NCBI GenBank assembly: GCA_965218985.1
Contig: CBDCMP010000007.1
Location: forward strand, 2,480,001 to 2,544,000
DNA from: Pseudopedobacter sp965218985
Lineage (GTDB): Bacteria > Bacteroidota > Bacteroidia > Sphingobacteriales > Sphingobacteriaceae
Direction: 5' to 3'
DNA: 64,000 nucleotides
Shown here: positions 8,011 to 17,574 of the stretch, one piece after another
Position numbering within the stretch: the first letter of the stretch is position 1
How the letters are laid out: every line of letters starts with the position of its first letter
The notes under the pieces: generated by a model
What the model was told of the DNA's origin: nothing
Seen by the model: only the letters and a program-made list of their open reading frames with translations
Database searches by the model: none
Position numbers and translations under genes: made by a program

Positions 8011-10971
8011 ATGAAAAGAATCTTAACATTTTTTATCTCGTTGTCTCTTGTCGTTTCTTATGCCTATGCGCAAAATGACACCAAAATCAACGGAGTGGTC
8101 AAAGATGAGAAAGGGCTGCCATTACCCGGCGTCACTATACTTATCAAAAACACATCACAAGGCACCACCACAAACACAAACGGGGCTTTCAGCATTAATG
8201 CCTCACCAAACAGTACGCTTGTTTTTTCATTTCTTGGTTTTTCCACTCAGGAAATTCAAGTGGATGGCAGAACAACTATCAATATCACTCTTAAAGAAGA
8301 TGTGTCTAAATTAGATGAAGTGGTGGTGATAGGTTATGGAGCTGTGAAAAGAAAAAATTTGAATTATGCCACCTCCGAAGTGAGTTCAAAAAGCATTGAG
8401 GACAGGCCTGTGACTAATTTACAACAAGCTATCCAGGGCAGGGCAGCAGGTGTAACAGTGACCCAACCCTCGGGGAAACCAGGTGGAGGTTTGAACTTAA
8501 GAATAAGAGGATATGGTTCTTTAAACGGTTCTAATGATCCGCTATACGTGGTTGACGGTGTTCAGTTATTATCAAATGATGGGATAAATCCTAATGATAT
8601 CGAGAACATCACGATTTTGAAAGATGCTTCTGCAACAGCAATTTATGGTGCAAATGGTGCAAACGGCGTGGTTTTGATCACTACAAAATCTGGTTCGGCC
8701 AATAAAACACAGATCAGCGTAGAAAGCTATTATGGTTTCCAAGAGGTGACTAAGAAATTGGATGTTTTAGGAGCGAAAGACTTTGCCAACCTTATCAATG
8801 AAGAAAGAACGAATGTGGGGCAACAACCTTTCATTCCGGATGTGAACAACCTCCAATACAACACCAACTGGCAGGATGAGATTTATAGGAGAGGTGCTCA
8901 ACAAAATTATCAGCTATCTGCAACAGGAGGAAGTGAAAAGTATAAATATTATCTATCTGGAGGATGGAACGCAGAAGATGGAACCCTGGCACCTGCAAGT
9001 TTTGGAAGGTATAGCATCAGGTTCAACCAAAGTGCCAATTTATATCCAAAATTAAAAGTAGGGAGCAATTTCACAGTTTCAAGAATAAATTCTGTGGATG
9101 TGGCAGATAACAACAGGGTGAACCAGGGCGGTGTAGTGCTTTCTGCATTATCCACCCCTCCAACTATCCCGGTTCAAAATGCTGATGGCACTTACCCGCA
9201 GAATCCCTATCAGGCGTTAGAGAACCCAGTTGCCATCACCAAAGGTGCCGACAGTAAATCATTTACCAATAAAATATTGGGGAACGTGTTTGCAGAATAT
9301 CAATTGCCGCTGGATTTAAATCTAAGATCGACATTTGGCGTGGAAGCGAACGACAATAGGGCAGATTATTTTATAGATCCTTTCACCACAGGCCAGGGAA
9401 GGGCACAAAAAGGTTTTGCCAGCGCAAATTCTAATAATGAGCTCATCTGGCAAAATGAAAATATCCTTTCCTATAACCACACCTTCAACAAAGTGCACGC
9501 TATAGATGCCATTGGCGGTGTCACGTTCAGAAAATCCAATTATACCGGCACCTATCTGTCTGGTAAAAATTTCGCCAACGGATCCATCAAAACGGTAAAT
9601 GGTGCTTCGCAAAAATTAGATGCCAGCAGCAATAATTCGAGCTGGTCTTACCTCTCCTATCTCGCGAGAGTAATCTATACCTACCATGATAAATATACGA
9701 TCACTGGTTCTTTCAGGGCGGATGGTTCTTCAAGATTTGGCCCCAATCAGAAATATGGTTACTTCCCTGCTGCTTCTATAGGATGGCGCATATCTGAAGA
9801 AAACTTCCTGAAAGATGTGAACTGGTTGAGCAGCCTGAAACTTCGCTATGGCATCGGCAGCAACGGAAACTCTGCGGGCATTGGTGATTTTAGTTATCTG
9901 GCCCGTTATGGCGTGGGTTACAATTATCCTATTGATGATAACACGCAACCAGGTACCATTACCACCAGTATCGCTAATGCAGACCTGAAATGGGAGGTTA
10001 ATACACAAAATAACCTGGGGTTAGATGTTTCCCTTTTCAACAACAGGTTAAGCTTCACCGCAGATGCTTATTACAGAAAAACCACGGATGCTTTAGTCAA
10101 CAGACCGCTCCCTTCTCAAACCGGTTATAGCTCCATTACCCAAAACGTAGGCAGTTTAGAGAATAAAGGACTTGAATTTACCTTAAACACCGTGAACTAT
10201 GCACATAAAAACTTCAGATGGGAAACAGATGTGGTTTTTTCTCTGAACAGAAACAAGGTTTTGAATATTTTAGGACAAAATATACTTTCCGGAGGTGTGG
10301 GTGACAACGGCAGTTCCACCATTACAGAAGAAGGTCATCCCGTCAGTTCTTTTTACGGTTATATTTCTGACGGTGTTGACCCTGCAACAGGAAATATCAT
10401 CTACAGAGATTTAACTGGGGATGGAAACATCACTGATGCTGACAGAACCATCATTGGAAATCCAAATCCGAAATTTCAAGGAGGCATCACCAATCGGTTC
10501 TCTGCTTTCGGTTTTGACCTTTCCTTCCTGTTAGAAGGTGTTTACGGCAATGACGTTTATAACGCAACAAGAATTGAAACTGAAGGTATGGCGGGCCCTA
10601 AAAACGCCTCTGCCGCTGTGTTAAACAGGTGGAGAAACCCTGGTGATATCACGGATATCCCAAGAGCAGCTTTTGGAGATCCTGATAAGAACTCATTGAG
10701 GAATTCCACACGCTTTATTGAGAATGGCTCTTTCCTTAAATTAAGAGATTTGACTTTTGGCTATAATTTGTCTGAGGTGTTAAAAAAGCAGACTGTTTTA
10801 AAATCAACCAGAATTTATGTGAGCGGAAGGAACCTCTTCACTATTTCCGATTACAAGGGTTATGATCCCGAAGTCAGCAGAAACGGTGGAGATCCATTTG
10901 CTTTAGGAATAGATTACGGTACTTACCCACAAGTGAAAACATTGGTTTTTGGAGTGAACGTTAAATTTTAA
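8011..10971 (+). CDS. SusC/RagA family TonB-linked outer membrane protein
   Basis: A 986-residue outer-membrane transporter. A signal peptide (1-20) is followed by a carboxypeptidase-D-like domain (about 24-105), a TonB-box-like DEVVVIGYG, a plug (about 118-220, with ALQGRAAGV-type AIQGRAAGVTV, LYVVDGVQ and ATAIYGANGANGVVLITTKSG) and a 22-strand barrel ending in Phe (VFGVNVKF). There is no N-terminal STN domain, so anti-sigma signalling through this protein is not expected. With the SusD 41 bp downstream it forms the glycan import complex. The two GH30 enzymes that follow suggest a beta-glucan-type substrate, which is inference. Confidence 0.97.
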   Translation: MKRILTFFISLSLVVSYAYAQNDTKINGVVKDEKGLPLPGVTILIKNTSQGTTTNTNGAFSINASPNSTLVFSFLGFSTQEIQVDGRTTINITLKEDVSKLDEVVVIGYGAVKRKNLNYATSEVSSKSIEDRPVTNLQQAIQGRAAGVTVTQPSGKPGGGLNLRIRGYGSLNGSNDPLYVVDGVQLLSNDGINPNDIENITILKDASATAIYGANGANGVVLITTKSGSANKTQISVESYYGFQEVTKKLDVLGAKDFANLINEERTNVGQQPFIPDVNNLQYNTNWQDEIYRRGAQQNYQLSATGGSEKYKYYLSGGWNAEDGTLAPASFGRYSIRFNQSANLYPKLKVGSNFTVSRINSVDVADNNRVNQGGVVLSALSTPPTIPVQNADGTYPQNPYQALENPVAITKGADSKSFTNKILGNVFAEYQLPLDLNLRSTFGVEANDNRADYFIDPFTTGQGRAQKGFASANSNNELIWQNENILSYNHTFNKVHAIDAIGGVTFRKSNYTGTYLSGKNFANGSIKTVNGASQKLDASSNNSSWSYLSYLARVIYTYHDKYTITGSFRADGSSRFGPNQKYGYFPAASIGWRISEENFLKDVNWLSSLKLRYGIGSNGNSAGIGDFSYLARYGVGYNYPIDDNTQPGTITTSIANADLKWEVNTQNNLGLDVSLFNNRLSFTADAYYRKTTDALVNRPLPSQTGYSSITQNVGSLENKGLEFTLNTVNYAHKNFRWETDVVFSLNRNKVLNILGQNILSGGVGDNGSSTITEEGHPVSSFYGYISDGVDPATGNIIYRDLTGDGNITDADRTIIGNPNPKFQGGITNRFSAFGFDLSFLLEGVYGNDVYNATRIETEGMAGPKNASAAVLNRWRNPGDITDIPRAAFGDPDKNSLRNSTRFIENGSFLKLRDLTFGYNLSEVLKKQTVLKSTRIYVSGRNLFTISDYKGYDPEVSRNGGDPFALGIDYGTYPQVKTLVFGVNVKF

Positions 10972-11012
10972 ATTCATTAACGCCTGAATGCTTTTAGGAA
11001 AAAAATAAAATC

Positions 11013-12395
11013 ATGAAAAAATATTTGATCATCATCCTTTTAGGTACTACAACACTATCTGGATGCAAAAAATTTCTGGACATTAAGCCAGAATCAGAAA
11101 TAACAGGAGCCAACTTTTACCAAGTGGCATCAGATGCAGAATCCGGGTTGATAGGTTGTTACGATGCCCTGCAACCAGATTCTTATTATGGATTTGACAT
11201 GGAGACTATTGGAGATGTCACCTCAGATAATGCTTACGCAGGTGGGGATAATCCTGCTAATATTCAGATAGACGAATTTAATACTGATGCCAATAACGGC
11301 AACATCTCCAGAGACTGGAATCAAATTTACCAAGCAGTTGGCCGCTGTAATGATGTTTTAGGTAATGTTACAAAAATGGAGGATGGGCTTTTTCAGGGAA
11401 ACCGGAAAAAAGAGATCCTGGCAGAGGCTAAATTTTTGAGAGGGCTGCATTATTTTAATTTGGTAAGAATTTGGGGCCCGGTGCCCTTGATCACGTCACA
11501 ATTAAAAGACACCAATCCTGAGAGCATCAACGCCGGAAACAGCACCATCGAAGCGATTTATGCTCAAATCACCAAAGACCTTACCGAGGCTATGCAGGAT
11601 CTGCCAAAGGATAATGCTACCGGAAGAGCTACAAAAGGTGCAGCCGAAGGGCTTTTGGCAAAGGTTTACCTTACCAATAAAAACTGGCAGCAAGCAGCGG
11701 ATTTAAGCGCTCAGGTCATTGCATTAAATAAGTATAATTTAGTGGCTAATTATGATGCGCTTTGGTCTGGTAAAAACACTTCAGAATCACTCTTTGAAGT
11801 ACAATACACCGGGGGAACAGAAGGTAATGTGATGCCCGATCTGTTCCTGCCATTTCCCCAAGCCACTTATGAATTCTTGAAATTCAGCACACCAACAGAA
11901 GATCTGATCGCAGCTTACGAACCTAACGATACCAGAAAAGCTGCTTCCATCATTTTTGCTGATCAATATTATGGAAAAAACTTCCCTCATGTTTATAAAT
12001 ACAGAAATGCTGCGGGATTTGCTGCGCCAACCAATGTGCCTGTTTTAAGATATGCTGATGTGTTGCTGATGCGGGCAGAAGCTTTAAATGAATTGGGTTA
12101 TCCCAATGCAGAAGCGTTTATTTTGTTAAATCAGGTAAGAGCACGAGCGGGAGTTCCTGCAAAAACACTGGTTGATCTCCCTTCACAGGAAAGCTTCAGA
12201 GATGCCATAGCCAAAGAAAGAAGAGTGGAATTAGCTTTTGAAGGGCACCGCTGGTTTGATCTTTTAAGAACTGGTAAGGCCATCAGCATCTTACAAGGCA
12301 AATATCCTATCAATACCAATAGATTGTTATTTCCTATTCCTCAAAATCAAATAGATAGAAATCCTAATTTAAAACAGAATCCGGGATATAATTAA
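11013..12395 (+). CDS. RagB/SusD family nutrient-binding lipoprotein
   Basis: A 460-residue surface lipoprotein that caps the SusC barrel and binds glycan. The lipobox LSGC places the lipidated Cys at residue 18, followed by KKFLDIKPES, typical of SusD N-termini. TPR-like helices include FLRGLHYFNLVRIWGPVPLI and RYADVLLMRAEALNELG, and the C-terminal RRVELAFEGHRWFDLLRTG is diagnostic of the family. It is 41 bp downstream of susC and followed by a hairpin terminator before the GH30 genes, so the enzymes may be expressed at a lower level by read-through. Confidence 0.96.
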   Translation: MKKYLIIILLGTTTLSGCKKFLDIKPESEITGANFYQVASDAESGLIGCYDALQPDSYYGFDMETIGDVTSDNAYAGGDNPANIQIDEFNTDANNGNISRDWNQIYQAVGRCNDVLGNVTKMEDGLFQGNRKKEILAEAKFLRGLHYFNLVRIWGPVPLITSQLKDTNPESINAGNSTIEAIYAQITKDLTEAMQDLPKDNATGRATKGAAEGLLAKVYLTNKNWQQAADLSAQVIALNKYNLVANYDALWSGKNTSESLFEVQYTGGTEGNVMPDLFLPFPQATYEFLKFSTPTEDLIAAYEPNDTRKAASIIFADQYYGKNFPHVYKYRNAAGFAAPTNVPVLRYADVLLMRAEALNELGYPNAEAFILLNQVRARAGVPAKTLVDLPSQESFRDAIAKERRVELAFEGHRWFDLLRTGKAISILQGKYPINTNRLLFPIPQNQIDRNPNLKQNPGYN

Positions 12396-12402
12396 TTTCA
12401 TT

Positions 12403-12430
12403 AAAAGCCGGCTTTGAGCCGGTTTTTATT
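12403..12430 (+). terminator. Intrinsic terminator after susD
   Basis: CCGGCT (12408-12413) pairs with AGCCGG (12417-12422) across a 3-base loop, followed by TTTTTATT. It lies within the glycan locus between susD and the first GH30 gene. Confidence 0.7.
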
Positions 12431-12455
12431 CTTTTAACCTAAAAATAATTTTACC

Positions 12456-13925
12456 ATGATGACTTTCTTAGCCTACAAAAATTTAAGACTTATCACAGTC
12501 TTTTTCTTAGGGATGTTTTGTAGCTGCAGCTGTAAAAAAAGCCATTCTCCTGATCCGGTCACCCCACCTCAACCTCCGGTTACAGGTACGAAATCTTCCA
12601 TTCAATTATGGTTGACAGACGGCGATAAAAGTAATTTGTTCACCCGGCAGAACGTTATCCTGAATTTTGATAAACAAGAAGATAAGAGTTATCCCACCAT
12701 CACAGTGGATTCAAGCCAAACTTACCAGTCTATAGATGGTTTTGGATACAGCCTTACCGGCGGCAGTGCTTATTTGCTGAATAGTTTAGATGAACAAACC
12801 AAAAACAATACTTTAAGAAATCTTTTTTTAACAGATAGCAATTCCATAGGTGTCAGCTATTTGAGAATCAGCATAGGTGCCTCAGATTTAGATGCCCATG
12901 TATTTACCTATGATGACCTGCAAAACGGGCAAACTGATATTGACTTGGCAAACTTCAGTATAAATCCTGATCAGCAGCATTTAATCCCTATCCTTAAAAA
13001 AATCATCGCACTCCATCCTCAGATAAAAATCATGGCAACACCATGGACTGCCCCATCTTGGATGAAAAGCAATAACAGTTCTAAAGGTGGTTCTTTAAAA
13101 CCAGAATATTACGCCGTTTACGCAAAGTATTTTGTAAAATATATCAATGCCATGAAGGCAGAAGGTATCAATGTTGAAGCCATCACACCACAAAATGAAC
13201 CCCTGAATCCTGATAATAACCCAAGCATGGTAATGACGGCCACAGAAGAAGCTGATTTTATCAAAAATAATTTAGGCCCGGCCTTTAAAACAGCAGGTTT
13301 GAGCACCAAGATAATTGTTTATGACCATAATGCTGATGTCCCCCAATATCCTTTAACCATTTTGGCAGATGCCGATGCAGCAAAATTTGTAGATGGTTCT
13401 GCCTTCCATTTATATGCGGGCAATATCAATGCGCTTTCGCAGGTACACATTGCCTACCCAGCGAAGAATTTATATTTCACAGAACAGTACACCCCTATCT
13501 CAGGAAGCTTTAATGGCGACCTTAGCTGGCATACCACCAATCTGATCATAGGTGCCAGCAGAAACTGGAGTAAGAACGTGTTGGAATGGAACTTGGCCTC
13601 AGATCCTAACCTTGGTCCGCACACACCTGGTGGCTGCACCACCTGTCTAGGTGCTTTGACTGTCAGTTCTGCCTCTACGGTAAGCAAAAATGTATCCTAT
13701 TATATCATTGCACATGCTGCTAAATTTGTGAGACCCGGTTCGGTAAGAATCTCCTCCACTTCAAGCAATGACCTTCCAACGGTGGCTTTTAAGAACCCTG
13801 ACGGTAAAAAAATATTGATCATTACCAATAACGGAACTTCAAACCAGCAATTTAATGTGGCGTACCGAGGCAAAATCATGCAAAGTTCTCTGAGAATGGG
13901 CAGCGTGGCAACTTACGTATGGTAA
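12456..13925 (+). CDS. Glycoside hydrolase family 30 lipoprotein (first copy)
   Basis: A 489-residue retaining beta-glycosidase. Export is indicated by a signal segment with a Cys cluster (CSCSCKK, residues 22-28), so it is probably a lipoprotein, followed by a Pro-rich linker. The TIM barrel starts at about residue 80 (QSIDGFGYSLTGGSAYLL). The acid/base is Glu248 in PQNEP and the nucleophile Glu343 in YFTEQY. A C-terminal beta domain ends with RMGSVATYVW. GH30 members from comparable loci cleave beta-1,6-glucan or glucosylceramide-like bonds. It shares the fold and order of motifs with the next gene but is clearly diverged, so the pair probably differ in specificity. Confidence 0.93.
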   Translation: MMTFLAYKNLRLITVFFLGMFCSCSCKKSHSPDPVTPPQPPVTGTKSSIQLWLTDGDKSNLFTRQNVILNFDKQEDKSYPTITVDSSQTYQSIDGFGYSLTGGSAYLLNSLDEQTKNNTLRNLFLTDSNSIGVSYLRISIGASDLDAHVFTYDDLQNGQTDIDLANFSINPDQQHLIPILKKIIALHPQIKIMATPWTAPSWMKSNNSSKGGSLKPEYYAVYAKYFVKYINAMKAEGINVEAITPQNEPLNPDNNPSMVMTATEEADFIKNNLGPAFKTAGLSTKIIVYDHNADVPQYPLTILADADAAKFVDGSAFHLYAGNINALSQVHIAYPAKNLYFTEQYTPISGSFNGDLSWHTTNLIIGASRNWSKNVLEWNLASDPNLGPHTPGGCTTCLGALTVSSASTVSKNVSYYIIAHAAKFVRPGSVRISSTSSNDLPTVAFKNPDGKKILIITNNGTSNQQFNVAYRGKIMQSSLRMGSVATYVW

Positions 13926-13946
13926 AAAATTTTAAAGTAAAACCAA

Positions 13947-15395
13947 TTGAAAAAAGAAACATTTATAGCGATATGTGCGCTGTTGATAGCAGGATGTTCT
14001 GGCAATGAGCAGGTTAAAACTGACGCTACTAAAACAGAAGCAATAGTTTATACCACAGCCCAAAATACTAGTTTCAGGCTATCAAAAACAGGTGAACTTA
14101 AATTTGAGGCAGCATCTCAACCGTTAGAAACCCAGGTTTTTGTTTTGGTAGATCCTCAACACGAGTTTCAGAATTTTGAAGGGATTGGTGGAGCGTTAAC
14201 TGATGCTGCCGCAGAAACCTTTGCCAAGTTACCTGCCAATAAGCAAGAAGAACTGCTTAAAGCCTATTTTGACGCTGATAAGGGTATTGGCTATACCATT
14301 GGCAGAACCAATATCAACAGCTGCGACTTTTCCAGTGATTCTTATGTATATGTAAGTGCTAAAGATAAATCCCTGAGTTCTTTCAATATCAAACATGATG
14401 AGGTTTTTAAAATCCCGCTTATCCAAAAGGCCATAAAAACCAGCGGAAATAAATTAAAACTTTTTGTGTCTCCATGGAGTCCCCCTGCCTGGATGAAAGA
14501 TAATGACAATATGCTTGACGGAGGAAAATTACTGCCGGAATACAAACAAACCTGGGCAGATTATTATGTGAAATTTATTAAGGCTTACGAAGCTAAGAAA
14601 ATCCCAATCTGGGGTTTATCGGTACAAAATGAGCCTATGGCCAAACAGATTTGGGAATCTTGCATTTATACGGCAGAGGAAGAAAGAGATTTTATAAAAA
14701 ATTATCTAGGACCAACATTAAAGAAAAACAATTTAGGCGATAAAAAGTTGATTGCCTGGGATCATAACAGAGACCTGGTTTACCAAAGGGCAAGTACTAT
14801 TTTAAACGATAAAGATGCAGCAGCATATGTTTGGGGAATTGGTTTCCATTGGTACGAAACCTGGACAGGGAGCAAAATGTTGTTCGACAATGTTAGAAAA
14901 GTGAAGGAAGCCTTTCCGGACAAACACCTGATCTTTACCGAAGGCTGTCAGGAAAAATTCAATATCGACAGCATCAACAACTGGAGCCTCGGAGAAAAAT
15001 ACGGCTACTCCATGATCAATGATTTTAACGACGGTACAGAAGCCTGGACAGACTGGAATATCCTGCTGGATGAAAACGGCGGCCCTAACCATGTTGGCAA
15101 TTTCTGCTTTGCCCCTATCCATGCAAACACTCAAACAGGCCAGTTGATGTACACCAATGCTTATTATTATATCGGCCAGTTTTCTAAATTTATCAAACCT
15201 GGTGCAAAAAGGATCATTGCATCATCCAACAGAGATAAGCTGGAAGTAACAGCCTTTATCAATCCCGACGGTAAAGTGATAACGGTGGTTTTAAACCGGA
15301 CTAACGATGCCATTCCTTTTAAATTGATGATTGATGGAAAAGCTGTTGATGCAAAAAGCCTGGCACATTCCATTGCAACTTATGTGATTACATAA
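13947..15395 (+). CDS. Glycoside hydrolase family 30 lipoprotein (second copy)
   Basis: A 482-residue GH30 enzyme 21 bp after the first. The start is TTG, giving a lipoprotein signal with lipobox LIAGC (Cys17). The barrel begins with FEGIGGALTDAAAETF; the acid/base is Glu229 in VQNEP and the nucleophile Glu332 in IFTEGC. SPWSPPAWMK matches the family strand-4 region. The C-terminal beta domain ends with AHSIATYVIT. The residues needed for catalysis are intact in both copies. Known close relatives are beta-glucosidase or glucosylceramidase-like enzymes (subfamilies 1 and 3); the subfamily cannot be fixed by eye. Confidence 0.94.
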   Translation: MKKETFIAICALLIAGCSGNEQVKTDATKTEAIVYTTAQNTSFRLSKTGELKFEAASQPLETQVFVLVDPQHEFQNFEGIGGALTDAAAETFAKLPANKQEELLKAYFDADKGIGYTIGRTNINSCDFSSDSYVYVSAKDKSLSSFNIKHDEVFKIPLIQKAIKTSGNKLKLFVSPWSPPAWMKDNDNMLDGGKLLPEYKQTWADYYVKFIKAYEAKKIPIWGLSVQNEPMAKQIWESCIYTAEEERDFIKNYLGPTLKKNNLGDKKLIAWDHNRDLVYQRASTILNDKDAAAYVWGIGFHWYETWTGSKMLFDNVRKVKEAFPDKHLIFTEGCQEKFNIDSINNWSLGEKYGYSMINDFNDGTEAWTDWNILLDENGGPNHVGNFCFAPIHANTQTGQLMYTNAYYYIGQFSKFIKPGAKRIIASSNRDKLEVTAFINPDGKVITVVLNRTNDAIPFKLMIDGKAVDAKSLAHSIATYVIT

Positions 15396-15697
15396 GCTTT
15401 GAAAAATCACTGAGGGTGGATAAAATTCTTTCTAATTTTTGAGCTATCAAAGCCCCTCGAATTGATTTCTGATGTGTTTTCATTTTATAACCGTCTCCAA
15501 TATTAAATATTTATAGTAACTTTAATCAACCAATTTTAAGCTTTCTGTCTCAAATAGGGTAAGCTTTGCCAGTGTATGATGGAAATGCGTAGAAGCATAC
15601 GGCAGTTCAAAGCAACAGGTATCAATTTGACTGATGAAATGCTTTTTAATTTTATAAAATAATGGTCAAAATCTATCATAAAATTTAATCAAAGATC
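15396..15697. other. Intergenic region after the glycan locus
   Basis: A 302-bp region. Arms GCTTTGA and TCAAAGC near 15395-15450 are 7 bp but far apart and lack a T-run, so no confident terminator can be named. A 28-codon reading frame at 15576-15662 has no recognisable features. The promoter of the universal stress protein gene must lie here. Confidence 0.35.
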
Positions 15698-16546
15698 ATG
15701 AATACGATCATCATTCCTATAGATTTCTCTAAAAGTGCTGTAAATGCTGCAAATTATGTCGCTGCTTTAAGCCATGACAGGGATATTAAAAGAATGATAT
15801 TGGTTACAAACCACTATGTATCTTTCATTGAGGAAATTTATCCTACTGCTGACTATGTTCAACGCTCTGAAGAACAACGGAATGAGAAGAGAAATGAACT
15901 GTTGAGGCAATTAGAAGCTTTAAAAACAGAATTATTAAAGAAATTAAGCCCTGAAACCAAAGTTGAGGTGATGGTAAGCGAATTACCGTTGGTGAGAACT
16001 GTTTTAGTATTAATCTATGAAGAGAATATTGGTTTGATGGTGGTTGGCAGCAACGGAAATGAACCTATGGAGCAAAGTTACATAGGCAGCCGTTTGATTG
16101 AACTTACCAAAGCGAGTCCGATTCCGGTACTGATCATCCCACCACATATCATTTATCAACCCGTGGAAACAGCATTAGTGGCTGCTGATTTTAAATCATT
16201 GGCGAATATCAATCTGTTAGAACGTCTTCAAAAAATTAAACAGTGGCGTAATTGTCCAAGCCTTTCCTTATTGAATGTAAACCATGCCACAGACAACGAA
16301 GGAGGTGATTTAAAAGCCACAGTTAAGGAGAAATTACAAATGCTGCTGCAGGATTTTGAATATGATTTGAATTATGCTGATGACAGAGATGTTTTGCATG
16401 GCATCATCTCCTTCGCAGACCAAAGCGACCAACAAATCATCATCGCCCTGCCCGGAAAGCATAGTTTTCTATACAACTTAACACACCAAAGCATATCTAA
16501 CGGATTAGCCGCCAACGCCAATAAGCCTGTTTTGATACTGAAATGA
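15698..16546 (+). CDS. Universal stress protein, tandem UspA domains
   Basis: A 282-residue cytoplasmic protein. The N-terminal Usp domain (about 1-145) starts with IIPIDFSKSAVNAANYV and ends with GLMVVGSNGNEPMEQSYIGSRLIELTKASPIPVLIIP, where the G-2x-G-9x-G(S/T) nucleotide motif is only partly kept. The second domain (about 155-282) is degenerate and ends GLAANANKPVLILK. Such two-domain proteins are common in Bacteroidota and respond to stress or starvation. It appears monocistronic. Confidence 0.9.
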   Translation: MNTIIIPIDFSKSAVNAANYVAALSHDRDIKRMILVTNHYVSFIEEIYPTADYVQRSEEQRNEKRNELLRQLEALKTELLKKLSPETKVEVMVSELPLVRTVLVLIYEENIGLMVVGSNGNEPMEQSYIGSRLIELTKASPIPVLIIPPHIIYQPVETALVAADFKSLANINLLERLQKIKQWRNCPSLSLLNVNHATDNEGGDLKATVKEKLQMLLQDFEYDLNYADDRDVLHGIISFADQSDQQIIIALPGKHSFLYNLTHQSISNGLAANANKPVLILK

Positions 16547-16646
16547 TTATGGAAGCTTTAAAACTGCTTTTGCCTGATTAAAAAATTCATTGGTTTATGG
16601 AATTGGTACGATGATTTCATCTCTATATAAACAAAACATAAAAATT

Positions 16647-17330
16647 ATGAAACGTATAGTATTAAGCATCCTTATCGCTTTAACCACCATCGCTGGTTTT
16701 GCGCAGACCGTAGACAGTCGTAAAAAAATTGAAGTGACCGGTATGGCCGAACAAGAAGTGACTCCGGATGAGATCTATATTGGCATCTCTCTTAAAGAAT
16801 ATTTGAAAGACAATAAAAAGAGAGTGACCATAGAAGAGCTGGAAGCACAATTGCAAAAGGCAGTGATTAAAGCCGGTATTGCCAACGAAGATTTCATGAT
16901 CAACAACATCAACTCCTACACCAATTATTGGGAGAAGAAAAAGGATCCCACCTTCCTGGCCTCCAAACAATACAGCATCAAGGTAAAAGATCTAAACAAA
17001 CTGAATGAAATCATCTCTGCTGTTGACCCAAAAGGGATCGCTTACACTAATATTGATAGGTATTCTTATTCTAAAGAAGATGAGTTGAAAAAAGAATTGA
17101 AAATTAAGGCCCTGCAATCTGCAAAAACCAAAGCCACCTATTTGGTGGAGTCTTTGGGTGACAAATTAGGTTCGGCTTTGAATATCCAGGAATCGGAGAA
17201 CATCAATTACCCGCAACCCATCTATAGAACATCTATGATGATGAAAGCGGAGGATACCTCTATGCCTGACATCGATTTTAAGAAAATTAAAATCACCGCA
17301 CAGATCAATGCCGTTTTTGAAATCAAATAA
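16647..17330 (+). CDS. SIMPL domain (DUF541) exported protein
   Basis: A periplasmic or outer-membrane-associated protein of 227 residues. I chose the ATG at 16647 because it gives a normal signal peptide (MKRIVLSILIALTTIAGFAQ); the frame is open 19 codons further upstream to 16590. The mature part has the family opening RKKIEVTGMAEQEVTPDEIYIGI and closing ITAQINAVFEI. SIMPL proteins are widespread with loosely defined roles (oxidative stress, signalling). A strong terminator follows. Confidence 0.88.
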   Translation: MKRIVLSILIALTTIAGFAQTVDSRKKIEVTGMAEQEVTPDEIYIGISLKEYLKDNKKRVTIEELEAQLQKAVIKAGIANEDFMINNINSYTNYWEKKKDPTFLASKQYSIKVKDLNKLNEIISAVDPKGIAYTNIDRYSYSKEDELKKELKIKALQSAKTKATYLVESLGDKLGSALNIQESENINYPQPIYRTSMMMKAEDTSMPDIDFKKIKITAQINAVFEIK

Positions 17331-17351
17331 AGGCCGCTAAGAAGAATGAGG

Positions 17352-17379
17352 AAAGTCTCCAGTGATGGAGGCTTTTTTT
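17352..17379 (+). terminator. Intrinsic terminator after the SIMPL gene
   Basis: AAAGTCTCCA pairs with TGGAGGCTTT (one G-T wobble) across a GTGA loop, followed by seven T. It lies 22 bp after the SIMPL stop codon. Confidence 0.8.
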
Positions 17380-17574
17380 GTTTAATGGACAAGGAATGAA
17401 CATGCCTCTACACAGGTTTACCAACAGTGATTCGATGCGCTAGAAAAGAGGCGAATGGTTGTCCTATTTTCAGGAACTTTCACAGGAATCTCCCATATAA
17501 AACAACCCCACTATTGCAAAGCGCTGCGATAAACATCTCCCAACAAGTCAAATCTTAATGCTAAATTTGAAATT

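Noticed and set aside
15576..15662. Short plus-strand frame (28 codons) upstream of the universal stress protein gene
   Set aside because: No recognisable features, no clear promoter or conservation evidence.
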